Source: Apostichopus japonicus
Lineage: Eukaryota; Echinodermata; Holothuroidea; Aspidochirotida; Stichopodidae
DNA length: 64,000 bases
NCBI RefSeq assembly: GCF_037975245.1
Contig: NC_092563.1
Span: 30,407,960-30,471,959 of the forward strand
Reading direction: 5' to 3'
Shown here: positions 35,250 through 50,200 of the stretch, in pieces
Layout of the letters: each line of letters starts with the position of its first letter
How positions within the stretch are numbered: position 1 is the stretch's first letter
Translations under genes and position numbers: made by a program
The notes under the pieces: model-generated
Databases searched by the model: none
The model's input: the letters and a program-made list of their open reading frames with translations, nothing else
What the model was told of the DNA's origin: nothing

Positions 35250-38200
35250 CTGTTGAATGGGGTAAAGATAAAATTGATGTCTGAATAATGATTAATAGAT
35301 AGATAAGATAATCATATCCCTTGTTATATACCCACAACCCCCCCACCCCCCTTTCTCCTATCTCCCTGCTCCTTCTCTATGCTTATTGGTATAAGTGACT
35401 TACAGACATCCTTTGAGTGAGTTTTTCATCTTTACTTCTCAGTTCGATGTTATTTGATTGCAGCCTTCCTAAATTCTTCATAGCTGCATATCAGATCTCT
35501 GATTGCCATCTCTCAAACCCCCCCCTCTCCCCCTCTCCCCCTGCTCTCCAGGTATATCGGTGGTATAAGTGACTTACAGACATCCTTTGAGTGAGTTTTT
35601 CATCTTTACTTCTCAGTTCGATGTTATTTGATTGCAGCCTTCCTAAATTCTTCATAGCTGCATATCAGATCTCTGATTGCCATCTCTCAAACCCCCCCCT
35701 CTCCCCCTCTACCCCCTATCCCCCTGCTCTCCAGGTATATCGGTGGTATAAGTGACTTACAGACATCCTTTGAGTGAGTTTTTCATCTTTACTTCTCAGT
35801 TCGATGTTATTTGATTGCAGCCTTCCTAAATTCTTCATAGCTGCATATCAGATCTCTGATTGCCATCTCTCAAACCCCCCTCTCCCCCTCTACCCCCTAT
35901 CCCCCTGCTCTCCAGGTATATCAGTGGTATAAGTGACTTACAGACATCCTTTGAGTGAGTTTTTCATCTTTACTTCTCAGTTCGATGTTATTTGATTGCA
36001 GCCTCCCAAGCTGATCCTTCAGGATCATCTTCTCTAGTTCTTGATCTGGAAAACAAAATATTGCCAAAAATTAATCTAGTAGAATATTCCAATGTAACAT
36101 CAGTCCATCCACATAGACCTGGAAGGTGCAGAAGTGTAGACAGTTCATCTCTGGTGGAGAGATTTTGAGAGCAGCATTTGTAGTGGCAGGATGATACAGT
36201 TTTCACACCAGATCTAGTAAAGTAGGTATTAAACAAAACAGTACAATAGCTGTTGAAGACAGGTCAATTGCCATCAGTCTCATAAATGTATACAAAGATA
36301 CAAGAGTTTTAATTCTATATCAGAGTTGCTAAGTATCATAAATCTGTACCACTTTTATAATATACCACTTATAAAAACCTTTTACATATATTAGTATTAA
36401 TATAAATATCTATATATACATATATAAATATACATATATATATATATATTTATACATATATATATTTATATATAGATATTTTCCAACTCATTACGATTTT
36501 CAATTATATATATTTCATTTGCCTATATATATATATATATAGTTTGTATATATATATATATATAAATAAATATAAGAATAACAGAAAAACTGTTAAACAG
36601 CTATGCTGCATTTACAGAAAGGCTGGATCTCGAGTGAGATACAATAATTAAATTAGGTAAGTGATTGGAGGTAAAACAGCCAATGTTTGGTTTTTGCAGA
36701 GCTTTCGAGCAAAACTAGCTCTTCTTCAGCGCATGATCACCGAAAGTGATAGGCAGTACCAGGAATTGAAACTATTTTATAGAGAAGAGTGTTGGCATTA
36801 GTGTTCGACCGATAACCGGTTAGACAATCGGCATCGGGCCGATTATCAGACAATCGGTAAATAATCGGCATGGGCAAAATCCATTGCGCTACCGATTATT
36901 TGGAACGGATTATTATGTTCCACATAAAGGATTGTATTTTTCCGCGCTTTTGATTCACTACAACCACAGTGGGAAAAGAATGTTGATCATTCGATTTAAC
37001 GCTATTCAAAGCCTGGAAGGTGAGCTAATCTACAGCGTAATTGTATCGCAAGTTCTTCACGTGTGATTGTACTAATGCTCTTTGATATAGTTATACAGTT
37101 TTGGCAGTTAACATAATACAGTATAACCGTGATAAGCTAAGGGGGATGACGAAATTATTTTTTTCTTCACTTCGCTTCTTGCATCTTACAAAACCTCCTG
37201 TTATCATGTTTAACGATTGATATGAAAGATTAATTGTCTCGACTAAATATAAAAACCAAATCAATATACATTTGAACCACTTTGGCTGTTTCACTGTAGG
37301 TGAAAACTGGAAAGTGAAAACAATAAGATTAGGCTTTGTTCATTGTGAGTTCCACGTACATGATGAAATCAAGTCAGGAACTTCTACTTGCTGCTTTGTA
37401 AAGAAGATAATTTACCTGTTTTATGCCTGTAATAGGCCTCTGATATTTGGTCTACACCAGGCCACTGGAATGATGAATGTGATGCTGAGATGGGCTTGGC
37501 AGGAGAATACGGGTGATGTCTTAACATGGAATGACTTGAAGAATGCTGTTGCTGGTCACCAAAGAAGGTTTCCCTTCGATTGCTTTCTGCTGAGCCTGAT
37601 GGAAGGATCAATTAAAGACTTAAATTACAAGGAAACACATAAAAAGGTATGTTAACTTGTAATCAAAATCAGATTTTCACAAATTGCCGTAAACGACAAA
37701 AAAAGCAGTTTCAGAAGTAGCATTTCCAGTTACATTTTATGCAATGGATATACAATATCCCAAATATTGAGCCCACAAAGTGCTTATTTTACTTACCACT
37801 TTTTTGATTAGCTAGTGATTTTTGAGTTTTCCTCAACACAGAATTATGAAACTCCTGGGCAAAGCTCTGAGCATCAACGTGTTTGCCACTGTGAGACAGA
37901 TCCAAGAATGATGCGATGGAAAACTGAGAAGATTTCTTCTTCTTCTTTACATCAGCTCCTTTCTGGAGGGATTCTGCACCCCCCATCTGATCCCTTGGTA
38001 TCTCCCCAGCAGAGCTCAAAGCTTTGGAAGTGGAATGCACCATTCCATTTTGAAGGGGTGGTACAGTTTGTAAAAGATGGTGATTGTTCAGTGTGTATGC
38101 AGGTGCTTTATGAGATGCAGAGAGCTGCTGTTGCTGATGAGGTTGTTGTTGTTGTTGCTGCGGTTGGGAGGCAGAGGAGGATTTGTACAGCTGAGCAGGG

Positions 38201-41200
38201 ACATGGACAGGTATAGTGGGAGCACCACATTGCACAGCTAGAGGGGTACCAGGGGGTAACGACTCCTCTGAATCATCTGCAAGAGAATCATGGTACACAT
38301 AGTTAAGTCATAAAATAACATGCCCATATGCTGCACCTCAGCCACAACTTGGAACACAACCAGCATAGGCTATGCCTAACCTAGGCGGGATAAGAAGCTC
38401 ACCACATCAAATGATACCAACAATCCAGAATGTGATTTTGCAGTTTTGATCTCTGGATAAAGATTCAACACTGGAGTAAGGTTTCACTGCAATCTAAGTC
38501 ATTTCTGTGTAGATTAGTTAAATCAATTGGTAATGTTCAGGTTCGCCCTTCCACTCATGCGCGTAATCTTTGTGTAATTTTCGATTCCAATATGTCTATA
38601 AACGCCACATTTCCAAAATAACAAGTTCTGCTGCATTTCATCTCAGAGGCATCTACAAATTATGAAAATATTTAAATGATAAGGCAACTGAACAAATTGT
38701 ACATTCTTTTATCACTTCAAGGTTGGATATGGGCAATTCCTTACTCCTCGGTCTTCCACATGAACAGATTCATAGACTCCAATTAATCCAAAACTCAGCT
38801 GCACGTATTGTAACTCATTCTCATAAGCATTGTAATATCCACCCTGTCTTAAAAAACCTGCACTGGCTACCTGTAAAATATCCTATTATGTATAAAATTC
38901 TCCTTATTGTTTATAAATCACTTAAAGGACATGGTCCAATGTATATTTCTGACTTATTACATATTTATGTCCCCTCTCGTAATCTAAGATCCAGCTCTCA
39001 ATTTTTATTATCTGAAATTAAGTCCAAACATTCTTGGGGGGATAGGTCATTTATTGTTTCTGCCCCTCGCTTATGGAACCAACTTTCCTTAAAAATCAGA
39101 AAAACACCTACTCTCTCTAACTTTAAGAAGAGCATAAAATCCCACTTAATGACAAAAGCTTTTATATGATTTTGTACCATTAAGTTTTTCTTCTGTCATG
39201 GTTTTGTATTATTTGTATCATTTCTAATTGTCAATTGCGCCATGAACATTCTTTGAGTGGTGTGTGCGCATTATAAGTCTTATTATTATTATTATTAAGG
39301 AGAATACAGTGGAAGCTTGAGTACTGACAAGACCTATACCTAGAACATTGTCAACCCTGATAATTATGGTATCAAATATATGTTAGCCCCTACCCACCTT
39401 TCTCAACATAGCTGTGCTCACATACACAACAAAGTACCTGACATAAACTAAAGTGAATTTTCAAGTGGTGTTTATACCGCCACCATGTAATCTGAAGAAG
39501 ATTGCCAGATTTATCGGCTGTGATAGTCAGTAGTTGAAGGGTTATTAATAATTTGGTGGTCCAGGCATGTAAACATACGCACTTGTTGGTTCTTTAACTT
39601 CTTCATTGCTGGTTTCGGATGTCTTTTCTACGAGCCGCCTTCTTTTCTGAGTCCTGTAAGCCTCAACATATTGCCGAGCTGACTCAAGTTCTGGAAGAAA
39701 GACAGGTAATGAGAAATGGTCAGAAGTTCTTTCGGAAGGATCAGAATCCCACCGTCTTTCTAAAATGATAATAAGAGGAGGAAATAAATTGCAATATATT
39801 AAAAAAAAAGAATCCTTCTTTGTTTATGAGAAAACTATATTTTTGTCATCTTCTGGTTTGGAGCTGACATGAAAAGACATCTGTGCCATACAACCCTGGC
39901 CATTGTAGATAAAAAGTTAATAAATAGAATCTCTCTTATTTTCAATATGACAGTAACTTCTTCATTTTAAACCTACACAAAATCAATCAAAGTGAATTCA
40001 TCACAATGAATAATATAAATGCTCTATATCAAGGTGAGCTGTTGCTAGAGTAACTATTGTCAGCTATTAAGTCTTATAACATTTGGAAGAATCTTACTTT
40101 ATAAGAAAACATTAAGTACTTTGTCTGTTGTAGGAAAAGTTTCAAAATATATCAAACAGCACCACTTGCATGCCCTGGGAGACTGCCCTGGGAGACTGCC
40201 TTGGTTGACTTGTTTAGTTTATCTGTTGTTTGGCTACATCTTTTTTAATTAATTCTGCCAACTCATACCCTGTCACTTTAATATGAACATAGATTTCTAT
40301 TCTTAGTTGGCTTTGTTCATTTCCCAAGTATTAAAAGATGTTAAAAATTTATTAAAAATGTGAAGAAGGAAATATGAAAAAAAAAGGCAATTAAATGGGC
40401 ATCCATCAAAACTCTTCATGTGGCTTAGAGATTTGGAAAAAAGAATACATAGCTGGCTATTTTTTTTTGTCATCATTTTCCTTAACGACTGAATCTCATT
40501 TGCATCAAATTATAACATACACATAGGAAGACAGTGGAGTGGATTTTGTACTTCAAGTTCTCATTTCTGGTAAATGATTTGCTTGACTTCATTCATTGTC
40601 ATGGAATTTTCTTTTTCATTATTTTCACTTTATACTCTCTTTGTTTGGTTAATTGGAGAAATCTAGTGATGTCACAATGCACTTTAATATGCATATGCAA
40701 AAAAAAAACACCTTGACAAATTAATGAGCATTATCAAAACTAGCATACATCTGTAAATAAGGGTTAGGATATCATTTGGGTGAAGATCAAAAACTCCTTC
40801 TAAAGAAATAAATCTATAAAATAGATGAAATACCTCTTTTCTTGTCAGTTGAAGAGAGTTTGAGATGACAGTTGTGGAGGAATTCGCATTTCTTAGAATA
40901 ATCAGGCTCCTTCTTGAATTGCTTGGTAGATATGTTGGCTGGGGGAGGAAGCAAGGAAGGAGGGGGTGTCTCTGGTTTGCAGGCCTTCCTTATTCGACTG
41001 GGACTCTCCTCTTTGAGAAGACTTCGCCTTTTTTTTCTCCGTTCATTCACAATTTCTGAAAATTGTCAAAATGTCAAAACTCTTTGTTTACATTAGATAC
41101 AACTGAAGTTGAACATAGATGATGATGACAAACTTCTAAAACTGTATTGAATAACAACCATAACTAATCCAATGCAGCAAATGTTTCAACACTTTTCTTT

Positions 41201-44200
41201 TCACCATTTTTATGATAATATTGACTGGAATTAAGAGCGATCTGGGATGATGTGTTCTCTCTGTAAGGGCCCTAGCCATGAAGGTATTTAAACACAGACA
41301 CACAGGTTAAATTGTTATACATTTTGATTATGGTCACTAGTGTATACAATAACATTACTACCAGATATGGCCTGTACTAAATTCTGTAATTTCTTTAAAC
41401 TTATTTTCATCTTCACTTTCTTTGAATAAAGGATAGAAATTTGTTTACCTTCCTTTGTCTGCTGAGAAACAAGTCCGATAGCTCCAAGGAAGGCCACCTT
41501 GTCTTCAGTCTTATCCAGAGGCATTTTGGATCTTGTGGTTATACGCAGCATTTTCCTTCGATAGCGATCTCTTTTTGCTTCCATCTCTTCGTCGCTATCC
41601 GATTCGCTTTCACTACTGATATAGATTCCGCTTGCACGTACTTCCTTTCTCTTTTTGGCCTCCAAGTCCAGTTTACTGACAATGACTGGTATACTGTCCT
41701 TGTCTAGCTCCTCTAGCAGGTTCTGGTTTCTATTCTGGGCATCTGCTCTCAGAGACTGGATGCGTTGAAATTCCTTATAGTGGAACTCAAACTTTTTCTG
41801 CGGCTTTTCCATGTCTAGTGGTTTCAAGACCGGCATGGTTTTGTGGTTGCTTAACTTTTCTTTAGGTGGATGCTGCAGTTGAAGGTTCAAGGGGCTGGGA
41901 ATGCGTGCATTCATCTTGGCTTTCTTCACACTAAACGATTGCCCCTCATCACTGCTCATAGCACTACTGTGAGCTTTATGGGAAATCAATCCACTACTAC
42001 TGTGGAGGGGTTCCGCAGTTCTGTGATTTGAGTATTCATGTGGCACATGGTTTGCAATTAATGGTGGTGGTCTTGCTTTGGAATGTTCTTTTTGACTTGT
42101 TGGTTCCCTCTCATGCCTGCATAACAATTCCAAAAATGTACTGAATTAGTAAACCTAGACACATTAATATTTGAATACAATTTAGACATATGCAGACAGG
42201 AATATCACATTTCAGATTAGTCACTTCATTCTCAACTCACAAAATTTGGTTGTCCAAAAAGAAAATCTCTGACCAATATGTAATGTACACTGTAGGATAC
42301 ATGTTAGGTTGGTGAATAGCACAAAGCTTTTGGGAGTGATACCAATTTATCAATATACCTATTTTGGGGTATTTAGTTACAATGCAATCGGAACACCTTC
42401 ACGACCAGACTAACATAAAAAAAAAAGTGTCCTATTAATATAGAATCACCACTACAGGATGGATGCACAACACTTTTGAGCAAAAACACTAAAAAATTAC
42501 AAATGAAACACCCATCTTCATTTGAAATTTTTATATATGACTTATGTTAGTTATTTTTTTTTTTTACACACAAAATGACAGAACTGGAACTGAGAGATTT
42601 AGTCTACCAGTAACTCTCCAAGATTGTGGCCTGATAGTCTCAATTTTCAACATTATGTAAGGGTATACAAACAAATATGACTATTTATTTGCAATCAAAC
42701 TGATACAAAATGTCCACCAGAGCATGATTCCTTGGTTTAATCTTGTTAAACCAATTCATGTGAACACGACAGAGGGATCTGAAATAATAATAATATTTAT
42801 AACAATCATAATTATAATAATAACAAGTATAGCGCCTAGAAGACTAGTTACCTCCTATCTGGTGGAAAGAGGCTTGGTATGTGAGACTTCTCTGGCTCAG
42901 TTCGAGATGATTCATGCAATGAGTTGCGCTGAAAGTTAGGAGAGATTGTAAAGACACTGTCAAGGACGAACAAAGTAATTGATATCACTGAAAATTCATA
43001 ATAAAGGTAAAATAAAGATCTTTCATCATATAAGTAATTTATAAACCGCACCTTGAGTTATATCTTTTATAGTTTATAGTTGTCATGGTAACTTCATGGA
43101 GTATATATATATTTTATAATATTTTTCACTCAAATGCTCACCAATTTACAAATAAAATGGCAACTCCATCAAATTTGTTTGAAAACTAATTTGACAAATT
43201 AATTAATGCAAAGCACTAAAATGAAATCATGGATTCAAAGAAAGCTTTTCACTGAACGACACCAAAAAATTCAAGAACGCATTACTTAGACAATAGTAAA
43301 CAATCTGAAAATCTCCAAATTACCTCATAAATACTGGTTCAATTGATACTGTACCTTTCTACCTCAATGCCTATAATGTAATCAAAGGTTTCTAAGATGA
43401 TAAATTTTGAAAGTTTTATCTAGCTGCTATCTATAGTAGATTATAGGCATTACGGTACTGTACAAAACTCATGACAATTATTTGATATGACAGGGAATGA
43501 TACATCTGGTAAAGCACAGCAAACTGCTATGCAAACTGGCCCAAACTACTATGCAAACTGGCCCAAACTGCTATGCAAACTGGCCCAAACTGCTACAACA
43601 ATGAGAAGTTGTACATAGCAATTTTAGTATACGGATTCTTAGAGGTCACTGCTTTTCAAGCTAGACAATTCATAATACACGAAATTCAAAATTGCCTTAA
43701 AGTACTCCCTCTTTGTGTGTGTGTGTGCATGTGTATATGTGGTTTCCCTACACCTGCTACTAATTGCTATATAATTCTTGTTGCAGTGTACAAGGTATAT
43801 CATCCAGCCATGATCATAAGACAGCAGCCACGATAAACCAATGTCAGGTCCATTAGGATTTATATCAGCCACTTAACTTACAGGACACATTTTGTTTTTA
43901 TTGTAAAACTGAATAGTTTACAGTGAAGATACACATACAAGATACCTATCATGTATCTTATATATATGCAAACCGTGAGTAGTGCTAAATAAGAAGGTAT
44001 TTTTTATTAGCTTTGTGGGTGCACACTGGATCTTATTATATGTATTTGTTGATGTTATCATATGCTGTTTTATGCTGATATTTTCTAAACACCCGCAGCT
44101 TTTATAGAAATTTGAACAGCAATGTTTATTTTTTCCAAATGTCATTTAGTAAACATACGTTGACACAGCTCTGTCAACATTTCTTCTCAAACTTTGACAC

Positions 44201-47200
44201 ATAATAACCCACTGTCATGTTTAATTTGAGATAAAAAGTAGGAAAACATGTACCGTAACAGTGACATAAGTTGCAGATGTTTGTAATTCATAAACTGTGC
44301 CTGTTACCTGATACTGTTTATCTTTGTGACCTTGGGTTGTCCTATGGCTGTCATCATGTCTACTCTCGCTTCTATGAGGAGAGGTGTGGGATTGGTGGGT
44401 TTTATGGGCCCATTTATCCTCAGATTCAGTCTTCTTGATTAGTGCCATGGGTACAGCTGCATGATCATATGAGGAGGATGAAGAACTGCTTCTAGAGGAG
44501 TGCGGATGAATCCGACTTATGTGGCTTGGTTCTGTATTCAGGAGAAAGAAGATGACTGATTGTCAACAAATCTCAAGATTAAAATTGAAATGATGTCAAC
44601 TTAGTATTTCATTCCTCCCACCACTTCCCCCAAAACACAGGTCAGTCTCTCTCATACCCCACCCTTATACATGTTTCCTTCACAATAATACAACAGGGTT
44701 CTCAAGATGTGGTAAATCTTGCAAAGGGAACCTTCCTGTACACTTAGAATGCACAATTAAAAAACACATACTATTCTTATCACAGACTTTCTTGCTACCT
44801 ATGCTCACCAATTTCTTCAACAGTAATCATCCATTTCGTCAAAACTCATCCACTTTGTCAATACTCATCCACTTCTCAATACTCATCCACTTCGTCGGTA
44901 CTCATCCACTTCGTCGGTACTCATCCACTTCGTCGGTACTCATCCACTTCGTCGGTACTCATCCACTTCGTCGGTACTCATCCACTTCGTCGGTACTCAT
45001 CCACTTCGTCGGTACTCATCCACTTCGGCGGTACTCATCCACTTCGTCGGTACTCATCCACTTCGTCGGTACTCATCCACTTCGTCGGTACTCATCCACT
45101 TCGTCGGTACTCATCCACTTCGTCGGTACTCATCCACTTCGTCGGTACTCATCCACTTCGTCGGTACTCATCCACTTCGTCGGTACTCATCCACTTCGTC
45201 GGTACTCATCCACTTCGTCGGTACTCATCCACTTCGTCGGTACTCATCCACTTCGTCGGTACTCATCCACTTCGTCGGTACTCATCCACTTCGTCGGTAC
45301 TCATCCACTTCGTCGGTACTCATCCACTTCGTCGGTACTCATCCACTTCGTCGGTACTCATCCACTTCGTCGGTACTCATCCACTTCGTCGGTACTCATC
45401 CACTTCGTCGGTACTCATCCACTTCGTCGGTACTCATCCACTTCGTCGGTACTCATCCACTTCGTCGGTACTCATCCACTTCGTCGGTACTCATCCACTT
45501 CGTCGGTACTCATCCACTTCGTCGGTACTCATCCACTTCGTCGGTACTCATCCACTTCGTCGGTACTCATCCATTTCGTCGGTACCCATCAATTTCATGA
45601 GTACTTATCCCTTTTATCAATACTAATCCATTTCATCAGTACTCATCCATTTCATCAATACTCATCCATTTCATCAATATTCATCCATTTCATCAATACT
45701 AATCCATTTCATCAGTACCCATCAATTTCATTAGTACTTATCCCTTTTATCAATACTCATCCATTTCATTAGTACTTATCCCTTTTATCAATACTAATCC
45801 ATTTCATCAGTACTCATCCATTTCATCAATACTCATCCATTTCATCAATATTCATCCATTTCATCAATACTAATCCATCTTATCAATACTAATCCATTTC
45901 ATCAGTACCCATCCATTTCATTAGTACTTATCCCTATCATCAATACTAATCCATTTCATCACAATTCATTACACTTCAACAATATTTTCTACCCTATTAT
46001 CATAGACAGGCATAAAATTATAGGTGACCAGAGTTGTGGATAATTGGGTGAAAATTCTTACCACTCATAAGTGTTGATACATTTCTCCTCAGAACACACA
46101 CTATTGTTCTTTAATTGTATGTCCTACAAATCTACAAGGTCTTTAATCTCATTAAGTTTTGAAAATATCTCTCCTCCCCCCTCCCTCCCCCTCTCTTTAC
46201 CAATGACTAAATGAATCTAGGTTATATACACAAATCTTTAAGGTGACCTAAACACAATATGGCTAATGTTTACACCATAATAAAACTATTGTACATTTAG
46301 AGCTTAAGAAAAGCAATCCAAATATGAGAGACAAGTAAAGTTCATGCAGTAAGTTGACCTAGATGGGTCAATAAAACCACTTACACCAGTTAAAGTGTTT
46401 AAACCTCATACACCTATTGAGTTTGCTAAGGCCAATAAGTGGTGGGTGTATATGTATTGTATGAAAAGTTTATTGTGAGAGTTGTTGAAACCCTAGCTAC
46501 ATGGAAGGTTACAAGAAGAAAACTTCTGTGTGTTCACATCTACATGTTCACCATACTTAATGTAGTTTTACCTAAATATCTCTTTTGTGAAGCAATCTTT
46601 GTTGATGAATTCAGCTCTTAACTTCAATCAAACTTGTTGAAATTCCTTCATCATTTTCGATAACTATCCACCCATTGGTTTCAAATAAGCTGTTTAAAAT
46701 ATTTGATTTCAGAATTACTTCAAGAAAAGGGCAAAACAAAAACTGTGAATATCCATGACCACTTGATTCCTTTGGGAATATACTCCAGAATTGTTCAACA
46801 CATTCAATCATATTCTTTTTAAGTGTAGTTAAAATACGATCAGCAAGGTAACATGTGTACTAAAATGATGCAACCTAAAATATACTGTTATTGGATACTA
46901 GCAATCAACACACTATTCCATGCTTTGAACAACCAGTATATGACAATGTACTGTTGTCTATCATTGAATTGAGGGAATGCTCTTAAAAACAGTTGTTTAT
47001 TTTACCTCTGGGTGGGCTCCTTCTGATATCTGACACTTTGAGTCTTTCATCTCTCTCAGATAAACTGTTGCTCCTCTCTCGATGCAGTTGCATCTCTGCC
47101 TCTCTTGCTTCTTCGATCTTCCTCTCCCGTTCTCTGAGGTCCTGTAGTACTCTTTCTCTGCAAATGACAAAAAATTATCCTCATTTGGCAGAAAAGAACA

Positions 47201-50200
47201 GATCTATACTAAGTCTTGCAGTGCATCTAAAAACTACATGGAGATACTGATAAGGAACCTAATATATCTAAACAATGTTCAAAACAGAGATGAAATATTT
47301 AACTTTGGGACAAGATTTTAAGTGAGTTGTAGAAAATTTGTTCTATGAAGGTTTCAGACATTGCTCAACCATGTAACATCTTCTGTAATACACCAAAATA
47401 TAGCATAGTAGAGCAGAGTGGGATGGGGAGGGGGCATGGGAGATGGGGAGGTGAGTGGGGCAGGGGAGGTGAGTGGGGTAGGGGAGGTGGGTGGGGCAGG
47501 GAAATTTAAATTCTGTAGGCTAACTGGTGCTGTAAGTCACTATCGATCTATAGACATTTGTTTTGCCTCCCTTCTCACCACCACTGTCCTATTATACAAT
47601 GAGACCTTCATTTGTACATGTCCCTGCAATTCCCTACCTTTCTGCACTGGAAGCATTAGATACGAGACCTCCATATGAGACACCTTGTGGCAGGTGGGGC
47701 ATGTGCATGAGCTCAGAGGGGTATCGGAGGCCGGGTATCAATCCCAAAGATGGGTGCGGTATCAAGTGGGGAGGAGTCAATGGGAAGAAAGGCTGTCTGA
47801 GGTACCCATAGCGCTCCATCTGTTCATCGGCTCTGAAATGAGTAAATGAAAACAAAAAACATTCAGAAAATGTTGTCAGTAAAGTAATGGAGAGAAAAAG
47901 TGTGTGGAAGAGGGAATATTGATAACCATCTGGAATCAAGAATTTAATTCCTCATTAACCTTCGTATGGTGAAGAAAACTCTAAGTGGGTGTCTTCCTTA
48001 GATCTCAAATTATTTATAGTAGTACTTTTATAGTTTTGGTAATATTGTTGACCAAAACCAAAAAGTTACTTTACACTAAAACAGAAAATGCAAATTTTAA
48101 CCAAGAGCAAAAGATATTGCCCTACCAAGGGAATTGTCCTATCCAACAATACTCTGAGCCTGACCCAGAGCCAACAGACAATATCTTTGGATTTTGGTCT
48201 TTTCTGTTTTTTTGTCACTTTTCTGTCTGCCTATGACCCTATTGGGATTCAAACATCAAGCCCAGCTAACTTTACACATTCACCACAAGGCATTGATCAG
48301 CTGTCTGACAATAGCAGTTAGTTTCCTTTACTGTTTATTCAAACAGTTAAAGTAAACTAAAGAATTACAATTCTTCATATGATAATGTATAAGCCTATGG
48401 AGAGTAAAACTTAGTTTTTTATTTATCCAGTTGTTAACAACATATACTTTACTGTGTTGCCAAATAGTAATGCAAGAGAATACTGCACACAAAGGTGTGC
48501 AGTGTATCATTCAAATTTACATAATTTATGTTAGGATAAAACATTTTAGGCTATATTTTCAGATGAAAATAAACCACTGGGAAAGATCATAACTTTGAAA
48601 AGGCTTCTCCTTTTAGTTAAATATTAAATTACCTGAAAGCATGGTAGGGCAAGTGGGTGGGTGGAATGAAAGCTGGAGGAATGGGGTACGATGCCATTGT
48701 GGCTGCTGCCATCACCGCAGGGTCATAGGTCAAGTGAGAGTGCCTAATGTCATTTGGGAGACGCATATCTTCACCAGGTCTGTACGGCTGGAATCCTCTA
48801 TTATCCTCGGGCTTTGGGATATGTGGCATTGGTCTACTGTAAAAACATTACAAGAAAAATTGTCAGTTTACCATTCATCTCCTCATCAAATTGAAAAGCA
48901 GAAAGTCTTATATGAAAAAAAAAGAGATTAAAATAAAAAGACGGAACTACTGCAACTTGGATTGATTGTACTTTATGTGCAAACAATTCTTGATTTCTGT
49001 TTTCAGAGATGTCAAATGCTAACCTTCCAATCAGAGATAATTTGCAAAATCTACTCAATAACCAAAAACTGTACAATCTAAAGATTGCACAGTACAAACA
49101 ATAGAAGTATGAAAAGCATTACTGGCAAAACTGCATTCAAACTGCTGAGACTGTTTTTTCTCCCATGAACTAAAAAAAAGAAGGAAAATGTAACAAAACA
49201 AATGTTGTTGAAATTATGTTGTGTTTGTCTGCATGTATGTGTGTTTGGCAAATTAATTGGTTAACAGTTTGATATGTACTGAATGAAACTAAGATCAAAG
49301 TGAGCATCAAGGGAACCTCCTTACTGCTCAAAAATAACCTGATTTTAATGAATTCTGTGTATCACAATAAATATTTATCATGGCAATGATGTCTACTTCA
49401 ATACCGGTATTCCAAAGTAATATCAGTTCATTCATACTTAGTAAAGATTCCTAAATCCTATTGGTCCATTCAGGTCAGCTGACCGTGGTTAATCCTGTGA
49501 GTAACGCACGGTAAAATTACGGGGCATCACTTTAATAAATCTTTGGTTATATGTAACCAAAAATGTTTTGTTTTATGATTTTTCCCCCACACAAATGGTA
49601 GTGTATGAATGAACGGGATTAATCAACGGTCTAGCGTGCGTTACTCACATGATTAATGCACTCCGGGTGTTAATGCTATCGCTGGATGCACTCGGGCTCC
49701 GCCCTCGTGCATCGCTTGCATTATCCCCCGATCGTGCATTAATCCTGTGAGTAACGCACGCTAGACCGTTGATTAACACCTTATTTCTAGATGTTTTGTG
49801 AGATGAAATTTCAAGAAACTATACTATCTTTTTCAAACATTTGGGAGATCTTGGTTGATCTGCTGTAGACTAAACTTCTACAGTAAACTCCTACCATTGG
49901 CCAACTACATACATATGTATATATATTAAATAAATATTTATATATATTATACGTATTTCATGTACAATGAAACATACCCAGAATGTAACCCAACATTGCC
50001 AAAGGTTTGCATCAAGGTTGCATTTTATAGTTTGTCATTAGATGACATATCATGGTCTAACAGTCTCGTACTTTGGATTTTGAATTTTGCATGAATTTCA
50101 ATAATAATGTACCAAATTTACCTTCTACGTACGTATGAATGTTTACATGTGCATATGAATCTTTACATAAATAGATAAAAAATAATTGAGAAAATTCTGT

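Larger units (their letters stand above)
35388..36005. repeat. four-copy ~180-bp tandem duplication with partial exon
   Basis: Unit starts at 35388, 35562, 35745 and 35926 (spacing 174, 183, 181). Each unit holds an intron start, the last 70 or so coding bases of the penultimate exon, and upstream sequence ending in a C-rich (plus strand) tract. The fourth unit is the authentic exon and departs from the others at about 36005. Confidence 0.93.

Noticed and set aside
36705-36750. Third hammerhead candidate (minus strand CTGAAGA, GAGC hairpin, GAAAGC)
   Set aside because: Flanking strands do not pair into stem I and no UH cleavage site follows a stem III.
37272-37655. 127-codon plus-strand frame as a separate gene
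   Set aside because: Opposite-strand shadow of the GSE1 exon at 37416-37595, which has family similarity and matching splice phases.
44792-45772. 326-codon frame as a secreted or surface repeat protein
   Set aside because: 19-bp repeat read cyclically, located inside a GSE1 intron on the other strand.
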